40,322 nt of DNA from Planktothrix paucivesiculata PCC 9631 (GCF_900009265.2 NZ_LR734982.1:1-40322), one strand, 5' to 3'. Shown: positions 16,618-25,730, counted from the stretch's first letter. Notes: generated from the sequence alone by a model not told the origin. A program made the numbers and translations.

Positions 16618-18165
16618 TTAATGCAGAAAATGACGAATACCCGTGAAGACCATAACTAATCCTAACTCATTAGCTGCCTTAATTGAATCTTGATCTCGCA
16701 TACTTCCGCCGGGTTGCACAATCGCAGAAATCCCTGCCCCCGCCGCCGTGCGAACCGAATCATCAAAGGGAAAAAAGGCATCACTTCCTAAAACACCGCC
16801 TTTAGCGTTATCTCCGGCTTGTTTCAGGGCAATTTCCACTGACCCCACCCGATTCATTTGTCCGGCCCCAACGCCTAATGTCGTCTGATTTTTGGTAATA
16901 ACAATGGCATTAGATTTAACGTGCTTAACCACTTTCCAAGCAAACATTAATTCCTCTAATTCTTCCGGGGTGGGTTGTTTTTCTGTCACCACTTTCCAGT
17001 CCGTAGATTGCTCTACAATATCATCGGCGGTTTGAACTAAAAAACCCCCCGCAATTAGTTTAATTGTTTCCCTTGAACCTTTAGTTAAATCTGGTAAAAG
17101 TAACACCCGCAGGTTAGATTTTCTCTTCAAAATCTGAGCCGCTTCTGGATCACAATCCGGGGCAACAATACACTCTAAAAAGGTTTTGCTTAATGCCGTT
17201 GCTGTCTCTTGATCAATAGTTTGATTTAATGCTACAATACCCCCAAAAGCCGAGGTTGAATCGGCACTAAAGGCTTTTTCATAAGCTGTACATAGGCTAT
17301 TAGCAACAGCAACACCGCAGGGATTAGTATGTTTTAAAATGGCGGCGGCGGGTTGATCGGGAAACTCACAAATAATCCGTCTAGCGGCTTCTAAATCCAC
17401 TAAATTATTATAACTTAAGGGTTTACCTTGTAAAATCTGACCCGATGCCCAGCCGGTGGGTTGAGTTCCACTTTGATACCAAGCTGCGGGCTGATGGGGA
17501 TTTTCCCCATATCTTAAGGATTGAATTTGAGTTCCTGCTAGGACAAAACTTTGGGGTAGGGGAGATTCTTCTCGCAGTTCTTGTTGTTCTAAATAGGCTG
17601 CGATCGCCCGATCATAAGCTCCCGTATGTTGAAAGGCTTTTAAGGAACAATGTTGCCTAAATTCTAAAGAAATTTCTCCATTTTTTTGCTTGAATTCTTC
17701 TAAATAAGATCCATATTGTTCGGGATTACATAATACAGTTAAATGGGCATAATTTTTAGCCGATGCGCGTAATAAAGTTGGGCCGCCGATATCAATATTT
17801 TCGATCGCGTCTGCTAAAGAAACATCCGGTTTAGCAATAGTTTGTTCAAAGGGATAAAGATTAACCACAACTAAATCAATAGCACGAATATTATGGGTTT
17901 CTAACTCACTTAAATCTTGAGAAACATCTCGACGGGCTAAAATTCCCCCATGAATGCGAGGATGGAGGGTTTTAACTCGTCCGCCTAAAATTTCGGGAAA
18001 TCCCGTATAATCAGAGACTTTGGTAACAGCAAGTCCCGCAGCTTTTAAAGCCGTGGCCGTCCCCCCACTACTAATTAAATCAAAACCCAATTCTTCCACG
18101 AGACTTTTAGCAAACTCAATCAGTCCTCGTTTATCCGATACACTTAATAAAGCTAAACGTGCCAT
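16618..18165 (-). CDS. purH: Bifunctional AICAR formyltransferase / IMP cyclohydrolase
   Basis: A 515-residue cytosolic enzyme catalysing the last two steps of IMP synthesis. The N-terminal MGS-like cyclohydrolase domain (about 1-190) shows LLSVSDKRGLIEFA, SSGGTA and FPEILGGRVKTLHPRIHGGIL. The C-terminal transformylase domain has SLRYGENPHQ, the catalytic LKHTNPCGVA region, SAFGGIVALN and KSNAIV. The frame runs back to 18195, but Met at 18165 (MARLALLSVSDK) matches the family N-terminus and is preferred. The upstream spacer carries a small inverted-repeat element. Confidence 0.97.
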   Translation of the reverse strand: MARLALLSVSDKRGLIEFAKSLVEELGFDLISSGGTATALKAAGLAVTKVSDYTGFPEILGGRVKTLHPRIHGGILARRDVSQDLSELETHNIRAIDLVVVNLYPFEQTIAKPDVSLADAIENIDIGGPTLLRASAKNYAHLTVLCNPEQYGSYLEEFKQKNGEISLEFRQHCSLKAFQHTGAYDRAIAAYLEQQELREESPLPQSFVLAGTQIQSLRYGENPHQPAAWYQSGTQPTGWASGQILQGKPLSYNNLVDLEAARRIICEFPDQPAAAILKHTNPCGVAVANSLCTAYEKAFSADSTSAFGGIVALNQTIDQETATALSKTFLECIVAPDCDPEAAQILKRKSNLRVLLLPDLTKGSRETIKLIAGGFLVQTADDIVEQSTDWKVVTEKQPTPEELEELMFAWKVVKHVKSNAIVITKNQTTLGVGAGQMNRVGSVEIALKQAGDNAKGGVLGSDAFFPFDDSVRTAAGAGISAIVQPGGSMRDQDSIKAANELGLVMVFTGIRHFLH

Positions 18166-18225
18166 GGGGCAAAACTCCGCACTCAAAAACAACAATCTAC
18201 CATTGTTGCACCTACTGGCTCAATT

Positions 18226-18326
18226 AGGACTTACGCACCAAACCGGGTTTCTGAACGACAAATCCAGATTTCATCCGCAAAATCAGGGCCAGAAACCGGG
18301 TTTCTTTGGTCTTGTGCGTAAGTCCT
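18226..18326. mobile_element. MITE-like element with 13-bp perfect terminal inverted repeats
   Basis: AGGACTTACGCAC (18226-18238) is inverted exactly at 18314-18326, bounding 101 bases. The inside carries two copies of AAACCGGGTTTCT. The element lies between purH and the CheY-like gene, 60 bases before the purH ATG, so it may sit in or near the purH promoter. AAACCGGGTT also occurs in the hairpin at 25665-25698, pointing to a dispersed family. Confidence 0.65.
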
Positions 18327-18486
18327 GTCAATTTCTATTCTCACCGCCGATGGAACCGACCCCCCAAGAACTCAGTTTGTCCGTTGTGGATATTTTGGTT
18401 GGTCAAATCCGCTAGAATATGATCAACCAACGTAAAAACAAGCCCCAAAATCCATATATTCTAGCTTTTAATAGGCAAAATTAAAA

Positions 18487-18855
18487 ATGACTACCGTGAT
18501 GATTGTCGATGATAGCAACGCTCTCCGAGAGATAATTGCTAAGATGTTGCGAGACAGTGGGATCGACGTGATCTCAGCCGAAGATGGAGTTCAAGCCTTA
18601 GAAAAAATTGAACAGGTTACACAACTGGATTTAGTCGTATTAGATATTGTCATGCCCAATATGAATGGCTATGATCTGTGTCGCCATATTAGAAAAAACC
18701 CCAAAACCCAGAATCTTCCTGTGGTGATGTGTTCTAGTAAAAGTGAGGAATTTGATCGCTACTGGGGAATGAAACAGGGGGCTGATGCCTATATTTCCAA
18801 GCCTTTCCGTCCTGAAGAACTTTTGAGTACCATCAAACAACTACTACGGAGGTAG
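18487..18855 (+). CDS. Single-domain CheY-like response regulator
   Basis: A 122-residue stand-alone receiver. The acidic pair is DD8-9, the phospho-acceptor Asp53 lies in VVLDIVMPNMNG, Ser83 or Ser84 occupies the switch Thr/Ser position and Lys105 is in ISKPF. No output domain is present. It resembles PilH/PixH-type regulators of cyanobacterial motility, but neighbouring pil or che genes are missing, so the partner kinase is unknown; the orphan kinases in this window are possible partners. No clear Shine-Dalgarno is present before the ATG. Confidence 0.92.
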   Translation: MTTVMIVDDSNALREIIAKMLRDSGIDVISAEDGVQALEKIEQVTQLDLVVLDIVMPNMNGYDLCRHIRKNPKTQNLPVVMCSSKSEEFDRYWGMKQGADAYISKPFRPEELLSTIKQLLRR

Positions 18856-18857
18856 GG

Positions 18858-19044
18858 ATCAGTCATCAGTTATCAGTCATCAGTCATCAGTTATCAGTTC
18901 TAGGGACGGGTTCATCGAGATTGAGGTGATTAACTCATATCTAAAATAACCCGCTCGTACCAGTTAAAGAGTTATCAGTTGAAGAGTTAATAAATTAACT
19001 GTAAACTTCTTAACTGATAACTGTTAACTGTTAACTGATAACTG
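18858..19044. repeat. Inverted arrays of TCAGTTATCAG / CTGATAACTG units
   Basis: Several ATCAGT(C/T)ATCAG units (18858-18899) are mirrored by CTGATAACTGTTAACTG units (19011-19044) about 110 bases away, so the transcript could fold into a long imperfect stem. They lie in the convergent spacer between the CheY-like gene and tig. Confidence 0.7.
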
Positions 19045-19065
19045 AATAGTCGTCCCGCAGATTAT

Positions 19066-20463
19066 TTATTCTTCTTCGGTACTATCAATTTCCTCATCAT
19101 CTTCATCGTCTTCATAGTCTTCATCGTCTTCTTCAGGGGTTAAAGTCCCTTCGGGAACTAACTCAATAGTTGAGTTTTCTTCCAGCCAGGTGAAGGTTTT
19201 TTGCTGAACTAAATCTTCTGTCACAAAAGCGCGTAACCGTTGAGGATCAACATCTTGACCCTTAAGTTCTGAAAGAACTTTGATTTCTTCGGCTTTAATT
19301 TCTTCATCGGTGACGGTCAAAGATTCTAGTTTGGCGACTTCCTTCAAAGCTAAAGACCGCTTCAAAGCGTCAATGGCCTCTGGACGGGCTTGTTCTCGCA
19401 GACGAGGCACCATTTCCCCCGTGAATAACCGTTTAACATCTAACCCCATCTTGCTCAACTGCATCACCTGTTCAGTAATCAGTCGGTCAACTTCCTGACG
19501 AATTAAAGTTTCAGGTAAATCGACTTCAATGGTTTCTGCTAAAGCCGCAACCAACGCTTTACGTTTATTAGATTTGGTTTCGTCGTCTTTTTCTCCTTGG
19601 AAACGTTTTTCCAAAGATTCCCGCAGTTCGGCTAAAGTTGCAAACTCGCTGACTTCTTCAGCAAATTCATCATCTAACTCAGGCAGTTCTTTCGCCTTAA
19701 TTTCATTTAAAGTAATGGTAAAGGTAGCATCCTTTCCCGCCACATCTTTATCCCCATATTCATCAGGAAACTTGAGGTTTAAGGTTTTGGTTTCTCCGGG
19801 ATTCATGCCAAAAATACCCTCGACAAAACCCGGAATAAACCGTCCTTCCTCCAATTCCACTTGAAAATTATCGCCTTTAGCGCCGGGAATTTCTTCAAGT
19901 TCGTCGGTTTCTGATTCTGGGGTAAAATGGCCTTTAAAATCCACAAACGCCACATCCCCGGCTTGGGCGGGTCGGCCTTCCACGGGAATTAAGGTGGATC
20001 TTTTTTCCTGTTCCTGTTTTAAGACCTGTTCGACCTGTTCGGGGTCAAACTTCACTTCTTCGGCTTGGACAGTTAAGCCCTTATATTCACCGAGTTTCAC
20101 CTCGGGTTCCACATCTACAACCACTTTAATCGTCAGAGTTTGTCCGGGTTCAAATTGCTGAATCAGTTGATCAATATCGCCTTGGGGCTCAAAGTTGCCA
20201 ATGGCCGGAATCTTCTCCTGTTCGACAGCTTTGGGTAAATACTGGTTCATTAAATCATCCAACGCAGCAGCCTTAATTCGTTCCTGACCCAAGCGCTGAA
20301 TCAAAATGTGGCGAGGCACTTTGCCCTTGCGGAACCCAGGAATATTCACCGAACGGCTCATTTTCCGAACAACTTGCTCGTATGCGTTTGTAGACATTTC
20401 AGGGGTAATCTCAATGTCTAATCCAATTTGACTTGCGGGAAGTTTTTCCTGGGTTACTTTCAT
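19066..20463 (-). CDS. tig: Trigger factor (ribosome-associated chaperone)
   Basis: A 465-residue chaperone that binds ribosomal protein L23 at the tunnel exit and assists folding of nascent chains. The ribosome-binding signature GFRKGKVPRHI lies about residues 42-52 of the chosen start, the FKBP-type peptidyl-prolyl isomerase domain (about 140-230) has GDVAFVDFKG and FIPGFVEGIFGMNPGETK, and a helical C-terminal chaperone domain follows. The tail is extremely acidic (Asp/Glu-rich, last 25 residues). The frame is open to 20529, but ATG at 20463 (MKVTQEKLP) matches the family start. It is divergent from asd. The clpP and clpX genes, which often follow tig in bacteria, are not here. Confidence 0.97.
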   Translation of the reverse strand: MKVTQEKLPASQIGLDIEITPEMSTNAYEQVVRKMSRSVNIPGFRKGKVPRHILIQRLGQERIKAAALDDLMNQYLPKAVEQEKIPAIGNFEPQGDIDQLIQQFEPGQTLTIKVVVDVEPEVKLGEYKGLTVQAEEVKFDPEQVEQVLKQEQEKRSTLIPVEGRPAQAGDVAFVDFKGHFTPESETDELEEIPGAKGDNFQVELEEGRFIPGFVEGIFGMNPGETKTLNLKFPDEYGDKDVAGKDATFTITLNEIKAKELPELDDEFAEEVSEFATLAELRESLEKRFQGEKDDETKSNKRKALVAALAETIEVDLPETLIRQEVDRLITEQVMQLSKMGLDVKRLFTGEMVPRLREQARPEAIDALKRSLALKEVAKLESLTVTDEEIKAEEIKVLSELKGQDVDPQRLRAFVTEDLVQQKTFTWLEENSTIELVPEGTLTPEEDDEDYEDDEDDEEIDSTEEE

Positions 20464-20781
20464 AAAAAATCGTGATATTCTGAATTCAACACCCCCAACA
20501 CATTTAACTCGCGGGGGAAACATAATCACCGGATTAGCAAGGTAAAATTGCTAATGTCGGTTTGTGTAATCAAATAATGATCGTAACTGATTATGCGCCC
20601 TTGTGTGACTGTTTCTTAGATTGTGTTCGATTTTGGTCAGGATCAGAACGGCCCAACTATAACGGCTAAGGCGGATTAAGCCTCCACCCAACGATTAATA
20701 ATCATTAACCCAAAGGTTCTGCGGGCTATAAAAATTTACATTTATTAAAATTGGTATTTTTTGATTACGGAGGTTACAATT

Positions 20782-21810
20782 TTGTCAAATTCTTATCGAG
20801 TTGCCATTCTAGGGGCGACGGGTGCGGTCGGGGCGGAGTTAATCGAACTCCTGGAAAGTCGTAATTTTCCAGTGGGGGAATTAAAGTTATTGGCTTCTCC
20901 GCGTTCGGCGGGAACCTCGTTAACCTTTAGGGGGGAAACTTTAGCCGTGGAAGCGGTCTCAGAAACCAGCTTCGATCAGGTTGATATCGTGTTGGCATCG
21001 GCCGGAGGATCAACCTCTAAGGTTTGGGCATCAAAAATAGTCGCGGCCGGGGCGGTGATGATCGATAACTCCAGTGCCTTCCGCATGAACCCCGATGTGC
21101 CGTTAGTTGTCCCGGAAGTCAACCCCCAGGCCCTTAACCACCATCAAGGGATTATTGCTAACCCCAACTGCACCACGATTTTAATGACGGTGGCGGTTTG
21201 GCCGTTATATCAGGTACAACCGATTCGGCGAATCGTCGTTGCCACCTATCAATCGGCGAGTGGGGCTGGAGCCATGGCAATGGAGGAAATGAAGCAACAG
21301 GCCTTAGCTATTTTGCAAGGGGAAACACCCAAAACGGATATTTTTCCCTATCCCTTGGCTTTTAATCTTTTTCCTCACAACACACCCATTAATGAATTCG
21401 GTTATTGTGAAGAAGAAATGAAAATGATCCATGAAACCCGCAAAATTTTTGGGGTCAATGATCTGAGGATTTCACCAACTTGTGTGCGGGTTCCCGTGTT
21501 GCGCGCCCATTCGGAAGCGATTAACTTAGAATTCGACCAACCTTTGAGTGTGGAAAAAGCACGGGATATCCTCAGCACCGCCCCGGGTGTGGAACTGGTG
21601 GATGATTCAAAAGCCAACTATTTCCCCATGCCCATTGATGCCAGTGGACGTGATCCGGTGTTAGTCGGTCGGATTCGTCAGGATTTGTCCCATCCCTGTG
21701 GATTGGAATTATGGCTCTGTGGCGATCAAATTCGTAAGGGTGCAGCCTTAAACGCGGTGCAAATTGCTGAATTGTTAGTGGAAAAACAGCTTTTAGGTTT
21801 GAGGCGTTGA
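20782..21810 (+). CDS. asd: Aspartate-semialdehyde dehydrogenase
   Basis: A 342-residue NADP-dependent enzyme that converts aspartyl phosphate to aspartate semialdehyde, the branch point to lysine/diaminopimelate, threonine and methionine. The nucleotide-binding loop is GATGAVG (about 11-17), the catalytic Cys130 lies in NPNCTT, and SASGAGAMAM follows. An earlier TTG at 20761 is in frame, but TTG at 20782 is preferred: GGAGG lies eight bases upstream and the product begins MSNSYRVAILGATG as in other cyanobacteria. dapA follows 75 bases downstream, the next lysine-branch step. Confidence 0.97.
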   Translation: MSNSYRVAILGATGAVGAELIELLESRNFPVGELKLLASPRSAGTSLTFRGETLAVEAVSETSFDQVDIVLASAGGSTSKVWASKIVAAGAVMIDNSSAFRMNPDVPLVVPEVNPQALNHHQGIIANPNCTTILMTVAVWPLYQVQPIRRIVVATYQSASGAGAMAMEEMKQQALAILQGETPKTDIFPYPLAFNLFPHNTPINEFGYCEEEMKMIHETRKIFGVNDLRISPTCVRVPVLRAHSEAINLEFDQPLSVEKARDILSTAPGVELVDDSKANYFPMPIDASGRDPVLVGRIRQDLSHPCGLELWLCGDQIRKGAALNAVQIAELLVEKQLLGLRR

Positions 21811-21833
21811 GGTTTTGACCGTCAATCAAAACC
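21811..21833 (+). other. Small hairpin directly after asd
   Basis: GGTTTTGA (21811-21818) and TCAAAACC (21826-21833) form an 8-base-pair stem with a 7-base loop, starting at the first base after the asd stop. No T-tract follows, so it looks more like a processing or stability hairpin between asd and dapA than a terminator. Confidence 0.4.
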
Positions 21834-21885
21834 CAAAACCTGATCGAAAAACGCAGGAAACACCGATAACTGATATTAAAGAGAA

Positions 21886-22773
21886 ATGGTAAGTTTTGGA
21901 CGAGTTATAACGGCCATGGTAACGCCGTTTCACGAAGACGGTAGTGTGAATTATGCAGTGGCGGAAAAGTTAGCCACCCATTTAGTGAACACCGGCAGCG
22001 ATGCCGTAGTTGTGTGCGGAACTACGGGAGAATCTCCGACCTTGACTTGGGATGAGGAATACGAGTTATTTCAAGTTGTGCAGAAGGCGGTGTCGGGAAC
22101 AGCTAAGGTAATCGCCGGAACGGGATCGAATTGCACCCAAGAGGCGATCAGTGCCACTCAAAAAGCCACTAAACTAGGATTAGATGGCACATTACAGGTT
22201 GTCCCCTATTACAATAAACCTCCCCAGGAAGGTTTGTATCGGCATTTCCAAGCGATCGCCCAGGCCTGTCCCGATTTGCCAATTATGCTTTACAATATAC
22301 CTGGACGCACAGGACAAAATCTCCTTCCAGAAACGGTAGCGCGTTTGGCGGAGATTGAGAATATTGTGGCGATTAAGGAAGCCAGTGGCAATTTAGATCA
22401 AGTCAGCCAAGTTCGACGGTTGACACCCTCGGAATTTTCGATCTACTCTGGAGATGATTCTCTGACCTTGCCCATGTTAGCCGTTGGCAGTTCCGGGGTG
22501 GTCAGTGTCGCTAGTCATCTGGTGGGAACGCAACTCCAACAGATGATTCAAGCCTTTGAAGCGGGTCAAGTACAAGTGGCAACCGATATCCATATCCGGT
22601 TATTGGGGTTGTTTAAAGCCTTGTTTGTTACCACAAACCCCATTCCCTTAAAGGTGGCATTGAACTTGCAAGGCTGGAATGTGGGATCGACCCGTTTGCC
22701 TTTATGTGAACCAACGGTTGAAGTGACAAACGCATTGAAGGACGTGCTGAGTCAATTAGATCTAGTTAAGTAG
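21886..22773 (+). CDS. dapA: 4-hydroxy-tetrahydrodipicolinate synthase
   Basis: A 295-residue class I aldolase condensing pyruvate with aspartate semialdehyde in lysine and peptidoglycan precursor synthesis. The family signature GTTGESPTL (45-53) contains the Thr of the catalytic triad, Tyr136 lies in LYNIPGRTG and the Schiff-base Lys164 in VAIKEASGN. The C-terminal region includes [23 protein letters not shown]. It follows asd by 75 bases and precedes rnj by 154 bases, an order that I recall from other cyanobacteria. Confidence 0.97.
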   Translation: MVSFGRVITAMVTPFHEDGSVNYAVAEKLATHLVNTGSDAVVVCGTTGESPTLTWDEEYELFQVVQKAVSGTAKVIAGTGSNCTQEAISATQKATKLGLDGTLQVVPYYNKPPQEGLYRHFQAIAQACPDLPIMLYNIPGRTGQNLLPETVARLAEIENIVAIKEASGNLDQVSQVRRLTPSEFSIYSGDDSLTLPMLAVGSSGVVSVASHLVGTQLQQMIQAFEAGQVQVATDIHIRLLGLFKALFVTTNPIPLKVALNLQGWNVGSTRLPLCEPTVEVTNALKDVLSQLDLVK

Positions 22774-22927
22774 AACTCGGCAAACTTTTCTAGGCTTTGT
22801 GAAAACTAAATATCCACCCGGATTGACAGAATTTTCAAAATGATTAGGATGATTCTGTAAATTCTCTCAAATCTTGAATAACGCCTTGATTATTTCATTC
22901 ATTAACCCCTAACAAAAAAGGATCAGC

Positions 22928-24760
22928 ATGATTAAAAACACAAACACTCCGGTGATTAGAAAAAGAAGCTCTACTATGGCTACCCCCACTTCAAATCCGG
23001 TATATAGTTCCGGTTCCCTGAAGATTATTCCTTTAGGGGGATTACATGAAATCGGAAAAAATACTTGCATCTTTGAGTACGAAGATGAAATTATTATTTT
23101 AGATGCGGGTTTAGCCTTCCCCACCGATGGAATGCACGGGGTTAATATTGTTTTACCCGATGTCACCTATCTACGGGAAAACCGAGAAAAAATTAAGGGG
23201 ATGATTGTTACCCATGGTCATGAAGATCATATTGGCGGTATTGCTTTTCACCTGAAACAATTTGATATTCCGGTAATTTATGGCCCTCGGTTAGCGATGG
23301 CCTTATTACAAGGAAAATTAGAAGAAGCCGGAGTGGCAGATCGCACGGAATTGCGCTCAGTTCGTCCCCGGGAAATGGTCAGAATTGGGAAATATTTTCT
23401 AGTAGAATATATTCGCAATACCCACTCAATTGCTGATAGTTTTACCGTAGCCATTACTACCCCCGTGGGCGTGGTGATTCATACGGGAGATTTTAAAATT
23501 GATCATACTCCGGTGGATGGAGAATTTTTTGATTTCCAACGGTTAGCTGAATACGGAGAAAAAGGGGTTCACTGTTTATTAAGTGACTCTACAAACGCTG
23601 AAACTCCAGGATTTACCCCGTCGGAAAGTTCCGTTTATCCTAACTTGGAGCGAGTTTTTTCCCAAGCTCAGGGTCGGATTTTAGTCACAACTTTTGCTTC
23701 TTCGGTTCACCGTCTAAATATTATTTTAGATATTGCCCAAAAACAGGGAAGGTTAGTCTCAGTCGTCGGGCGCTCCATGTTAAATGTGATTGCCCACGCT
23801 CGGACATTAGGATATATCAAATGTGAGGATCGGTTATTTGTACCCCTGAATGCGATTAGTGGGATTCCTAATGATAAATTACTGATTTTAACCACCGGAT
23901 CTCAAGGGGAACCGTTATCGGCCTTAACCCGCATTGCTGAAGGAGCCCATCGTCAAATTAATATTAAGCAAGGGGATACCGTTGTCTTTTCAGCTAACCC
24001 GATTCCTGGGAATACAATTGCAGTGGTGAACACCATTGATAAATTGATGATGCAGGGAGCTAATGTGATTTATGGACGGGAAAAAGGGATTCACGTTTCC
24101 GGTCACGGATGTCAAGAAGATCAGAAGTTAATGTTAGCTTTAACCCGTCCGAAATTCTTTGTTCCTGTCCATGGAGAACACCGGATGTTAGTTCAACACC
24201 AAAAGACGGCCCAAAGTATGGGGATTCCCGCCGAAAATATGGTGTTAATTGATAATGGGTTTGTGGTGGAATTAACCAAGGAATCTATCCGCATTGCGGG
24301 TAAAGTGCAAGCGGGTATTGAACCTGTAGACTCCTCTCGCTCTGGAGTGGTTAAAGATGAAACCATGAAGGAACGCCGTCAGTTAGCCGAAGAAGGGGTG
24401 GTAACTATGGCGGTGGCGGTGGGAACCGATGGTAAGTTATTAGCACGCCCTGAGCTTCATTTGAAAGGGGTGGTTAATAGTGTTAATCAGGCTGTTTTAC
24501 AAGAACAATTAACTCAAACTATCGAAACAGTTTTAAGTGAACGTTGGGCAGAATTTTCCCGCACTTTTGACTCAGAAACAAAAGAAGTTGATTGGGAAGG
24601 GTTAAAAGTTCAGGTTGAACGTTCAATTCAGCGTGTCCTGCGCCGTGAAGTTGCCAGTAATCCTTTGTTGGTTTTATTAGTTCAAATTCCCGACGAAGAA
24701 CCTGCTACAAAACTCACGGGTCGCCGTCGTCCTCGTAGTGCTGCAAGAGTGGCTTCTTAG
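22928..24760 (+). CDS. rnj: Ribonuclease J
   Basis: A 610-residue metallo-beta-lactamase/beta-CASP nuclease with 5'-to-3' exonuclease and endonuclease activity, central to mRNA turnover and processing. The metal motif HGHEDH lies at 96-101, the next ligand in NTHSIADS, HTGDFKID supplies the bridging Asp, and the beta-CASP segment has LLSDSTNAE, TTFASSVHR and the late ISGHG-equivalent HVSGHG and PVHGEHRML. The C-terminus ends in a basic Arg-rich tail (RRRPRSAARVAS). ATG 22928 has AAGGA close upstream; Met17 is a weaker alternative. Confidence 0.96.
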   Translation: MIKNTNTPVIRKRSSTMATPTSNPVYSSGSLKIIPLGGLHEIGKNTCIFEYEDEIIILDAGLAFPTDGMHGVNIVLPDVTYLRENREKIKGMIVTHGHEDHIGGIAFHLKQFDIPVIYGPRLAMALLQGKLEEAGVADRTELRSVRPREMVRIGKYFLVEYIRNTHSIADSFTVAITTPVGVVIHTGDFKIDHTPVDGEFFDFQRLAEYGEKGVHCLLSDSTNAETPGFTPSESSVYPNLERVFSQAQGRILVTTFASSVHRLNIILDIAQKQGRLVSVVGRSMLNVIAHARTLGYIKCEDRLFVPLNAISGIPNDKLLILTTGSQGEPLSALTRIAEGAHRQINIKQGDTVVFSANPIPGNTIAVVNTIDKLMMQGANVIYGREKGIHVSGHGCQEDQKLMLALTRPKFFVPVHGEHRMLVQHQKTAQSMGIPAENMVLIDNGFVVELTKESIRIAGKVQAGIEPVDSSRSGVVKDETMKERRQLAEEGVVTMAVAVGTDGKLLARPELHLKGVVNSVNQAVLQEQLTQTIETVLSERWAEFSRTFDSETKEVDWEGLKVQVERSIQRVLRREVASNPLLVLLVQIPDEEPATKLTGRRRPRSAARVAS

Positions 24761-24794
24761 GGTAAGAAACGGTTTAGAAACCCGGCGACTTTCC

Positions 24795-24880
24795 TCTCGT
24801 TCCATCTTCCAGGTTCGAGATGGGAATGCGAACAGGGAGGCTCTGGCTCCGTTTGATTCAACAGCAGGCGGAGCCTGCAC
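24795..24880. repeat. Palindromic dispersed-type repeat between rnj and the ycaC-like gene
   Basis: Two hairpin-forming units: TTCCATCT / AGATGGGAA (24800-24826, one bulge) and GGCTCCG / CGGAGCC (24845-24875), with CAGGCGGAGCCTG nested at the end. It resembles GTTCCCA-type palindromes found between genes in filamentous cyanobacteria. It could end rnj transcription, but lacks a T-run. Confidence 0.55.
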
Positions 24881-24928
24881 TTCAGATCACTTCATTATTC
24901 ATCAATAAAATTAAGGAAGTATCTAAAC

Positions 24929-25543
24929 ATGGCTAAGTACAACCGTCTCGACAAAGACAATGCGGCAGCGCTTCTGGTCGATCATCAAACTGGACTCTTC
25001 TCTCTTGTCAATGACTATGGCCCCAGTGAATTCAAAAACAATGTGTTAGCTCTTGCCAGTACAGTTAAGTTCTTTGAATTGCCAACGATCCTGACTACTA
25101 GCTTTGAAAATGGCCCTAATGGCCCTCTCATTCCTGAACTGAAGGGGATGTTTCCCGATGCTCCCTACATTGCTCGTCCAGGACAAATCAATGCTTGGGA
25201 CAATGAGGACTTCGTGAAGGCAGTAGCGGCAACAGGAAAGAAGCAATTGATTATTGCAGGAATTGTCACTGATGTCTGTGTGGCATTTTGCGCTCTATCA
25301 GCATTGGAAGCAGGATATGAAGTTTTTGCCGTAACCGATGCTTCTGGTACTTTCAATGAATCTTGTCGCCATGCGGCTTGGGATCGAATGTCTAGTGCAG
25401 GTGTGCAATTAGTTAATTGGTTTGCTGTTGCTTGCGAACTGCATCGCGATTGGCGAAATGATATCGAAGGACTCGGTAACCTGTTGGGAAATTATATCCC
25501 CAACTACAAAAATCTGATGACTAGCTACTCGGCGAAGAATTAA
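24929..25543 (+). CDS. Isochorismatase-like hydrolase, YcaC type
   Basis: A 204-residue cysteine-hydrolase-fold protein of the isochorismatase superfamily. Asp18 (LLVDHQTG) and the nucleophile position Cys117 in VTDVCVAF are present, with the cis-peptide GIVT just before it. ILTTSFENGPNGPL, YIARPGQINAWDNEDF, DASGTFNE and ACELHRDWRNDI make it very similar to E. coli YcaC as I remember it, whose substrate is unknown and which forms ring octamers. The sequence AAGGAAG lies upstream of the ATG. The gene is boxed in by a palindromic repeat and an IS630 remnant, and such close similarity to a proteobacterial protein suggests possible lateral transfer. Confidence 0.9.
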   Translation: MAKYNRLDKDNAAALLVDHQTGLFSLVNDYGPSEFKNNVLALASTVKFFELPTILTTSFENGPNGPLIPELKGMFPDAPYIARPGQINAWDNEDFVKAVAATGKKQLIIAGIVTDVCVAFCALSALEAGYEVFAVTDASGTFNESCRHAAWDRMSSAGVQLVNWFAVACELHRDWRNDIEGLGNLLGNYIPNYKNLMTSYSAKN

Positions 25544-25544
25544 T

Positions 25545-25665
25545 TTAGGTGAAACCATCATCCCTATAAGATTTGGCATACAAACATTTCTTTTTTACGA
25601 ATTTCCAAAGATGCTCAATCAAATTGAAATTAGGAGAGTAGGACGGCAAATAAAAAAAATATTCA
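25545..25665 (-). pseudogene. IS630-family transposase, C-terminal remnant
   Basis: The minus strand encodes about 39 residues ending at TAA 25545-25547: YLPSYSPNFNLIEHLWKF then KKKCLYAKSYRDDGF. LPxYSPxxNxIExxW is the signature around the final catalytic Glu of the IS630 DDE domain. Upstream, the frame runs into the AAACCGGGTT repeat hairpin, so the rest of the transposase is missing. This half is not the complement of the N-terminal fragment at 14599-14682 in position; they are two separate relics. Confidence 0.75.
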
Positions 25666-25704
25666 GAAACCGGGTTAATCGAAAGAAACTCGGTTTCTTT
25701 TTTT
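25665..25704 (+). terminator. Rho-independent-type terminator
   Basis: AGAAACCGGGTT (25665-25676) pairs with AACTCGGTTTCT (25687-25698), 12 pairs including one G-U, around a 10-base loop, and is followed by a T-run to 25704. It lies between the ycaC-like gene and the kinase operon. The stem shares sequence with the dispersed AAACCGGGTTTCT repeat. Confidence 0.6.
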
Positions 25705-25724
25705 CGGGGAATTTCGGATTAAAA

Positions 25725-25730
25725 TATAAT
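25725..25730 (+). promoter_or_regulatory. Candidate -10 element for the signalling operon
   Basis: A consensus TATAAT in AT-rich sequence lies 69 bases before the first kinase ATG and after the terminator hairpin. No convincing -35 is present, and no Shine-Dalgarno precedes the ATG, so this is tentative. Confidence 0.35.

Noticed and set aside
18020-18415. A 131-codon plus-strand open frame overlapping the purH 5' end and the 101-base inverted-repeat element
   Set aside because: Most of it is antisense to purH, and the rest reads through repeat DNA. No motif, no ribosome-binding site.
20530-20781. The tig-asd divergent spacer as a possible riboswitch (a lysine riboswitch was considered because of asd/dapA)
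   Set aside because: I could not find the conserved lysine-riboswitch core or a terminator/anti-terminator pair; only AT-rich promoter-like sequence and a minor inverted repeat are visible.
24795-24880. Paired hairpins after rnj as a possible tRNA or small RNA gene
   Set aside because: No tRNA cloverleaf or T-loop consensus fits; the sequence looks like dispersed palindromic repeats.
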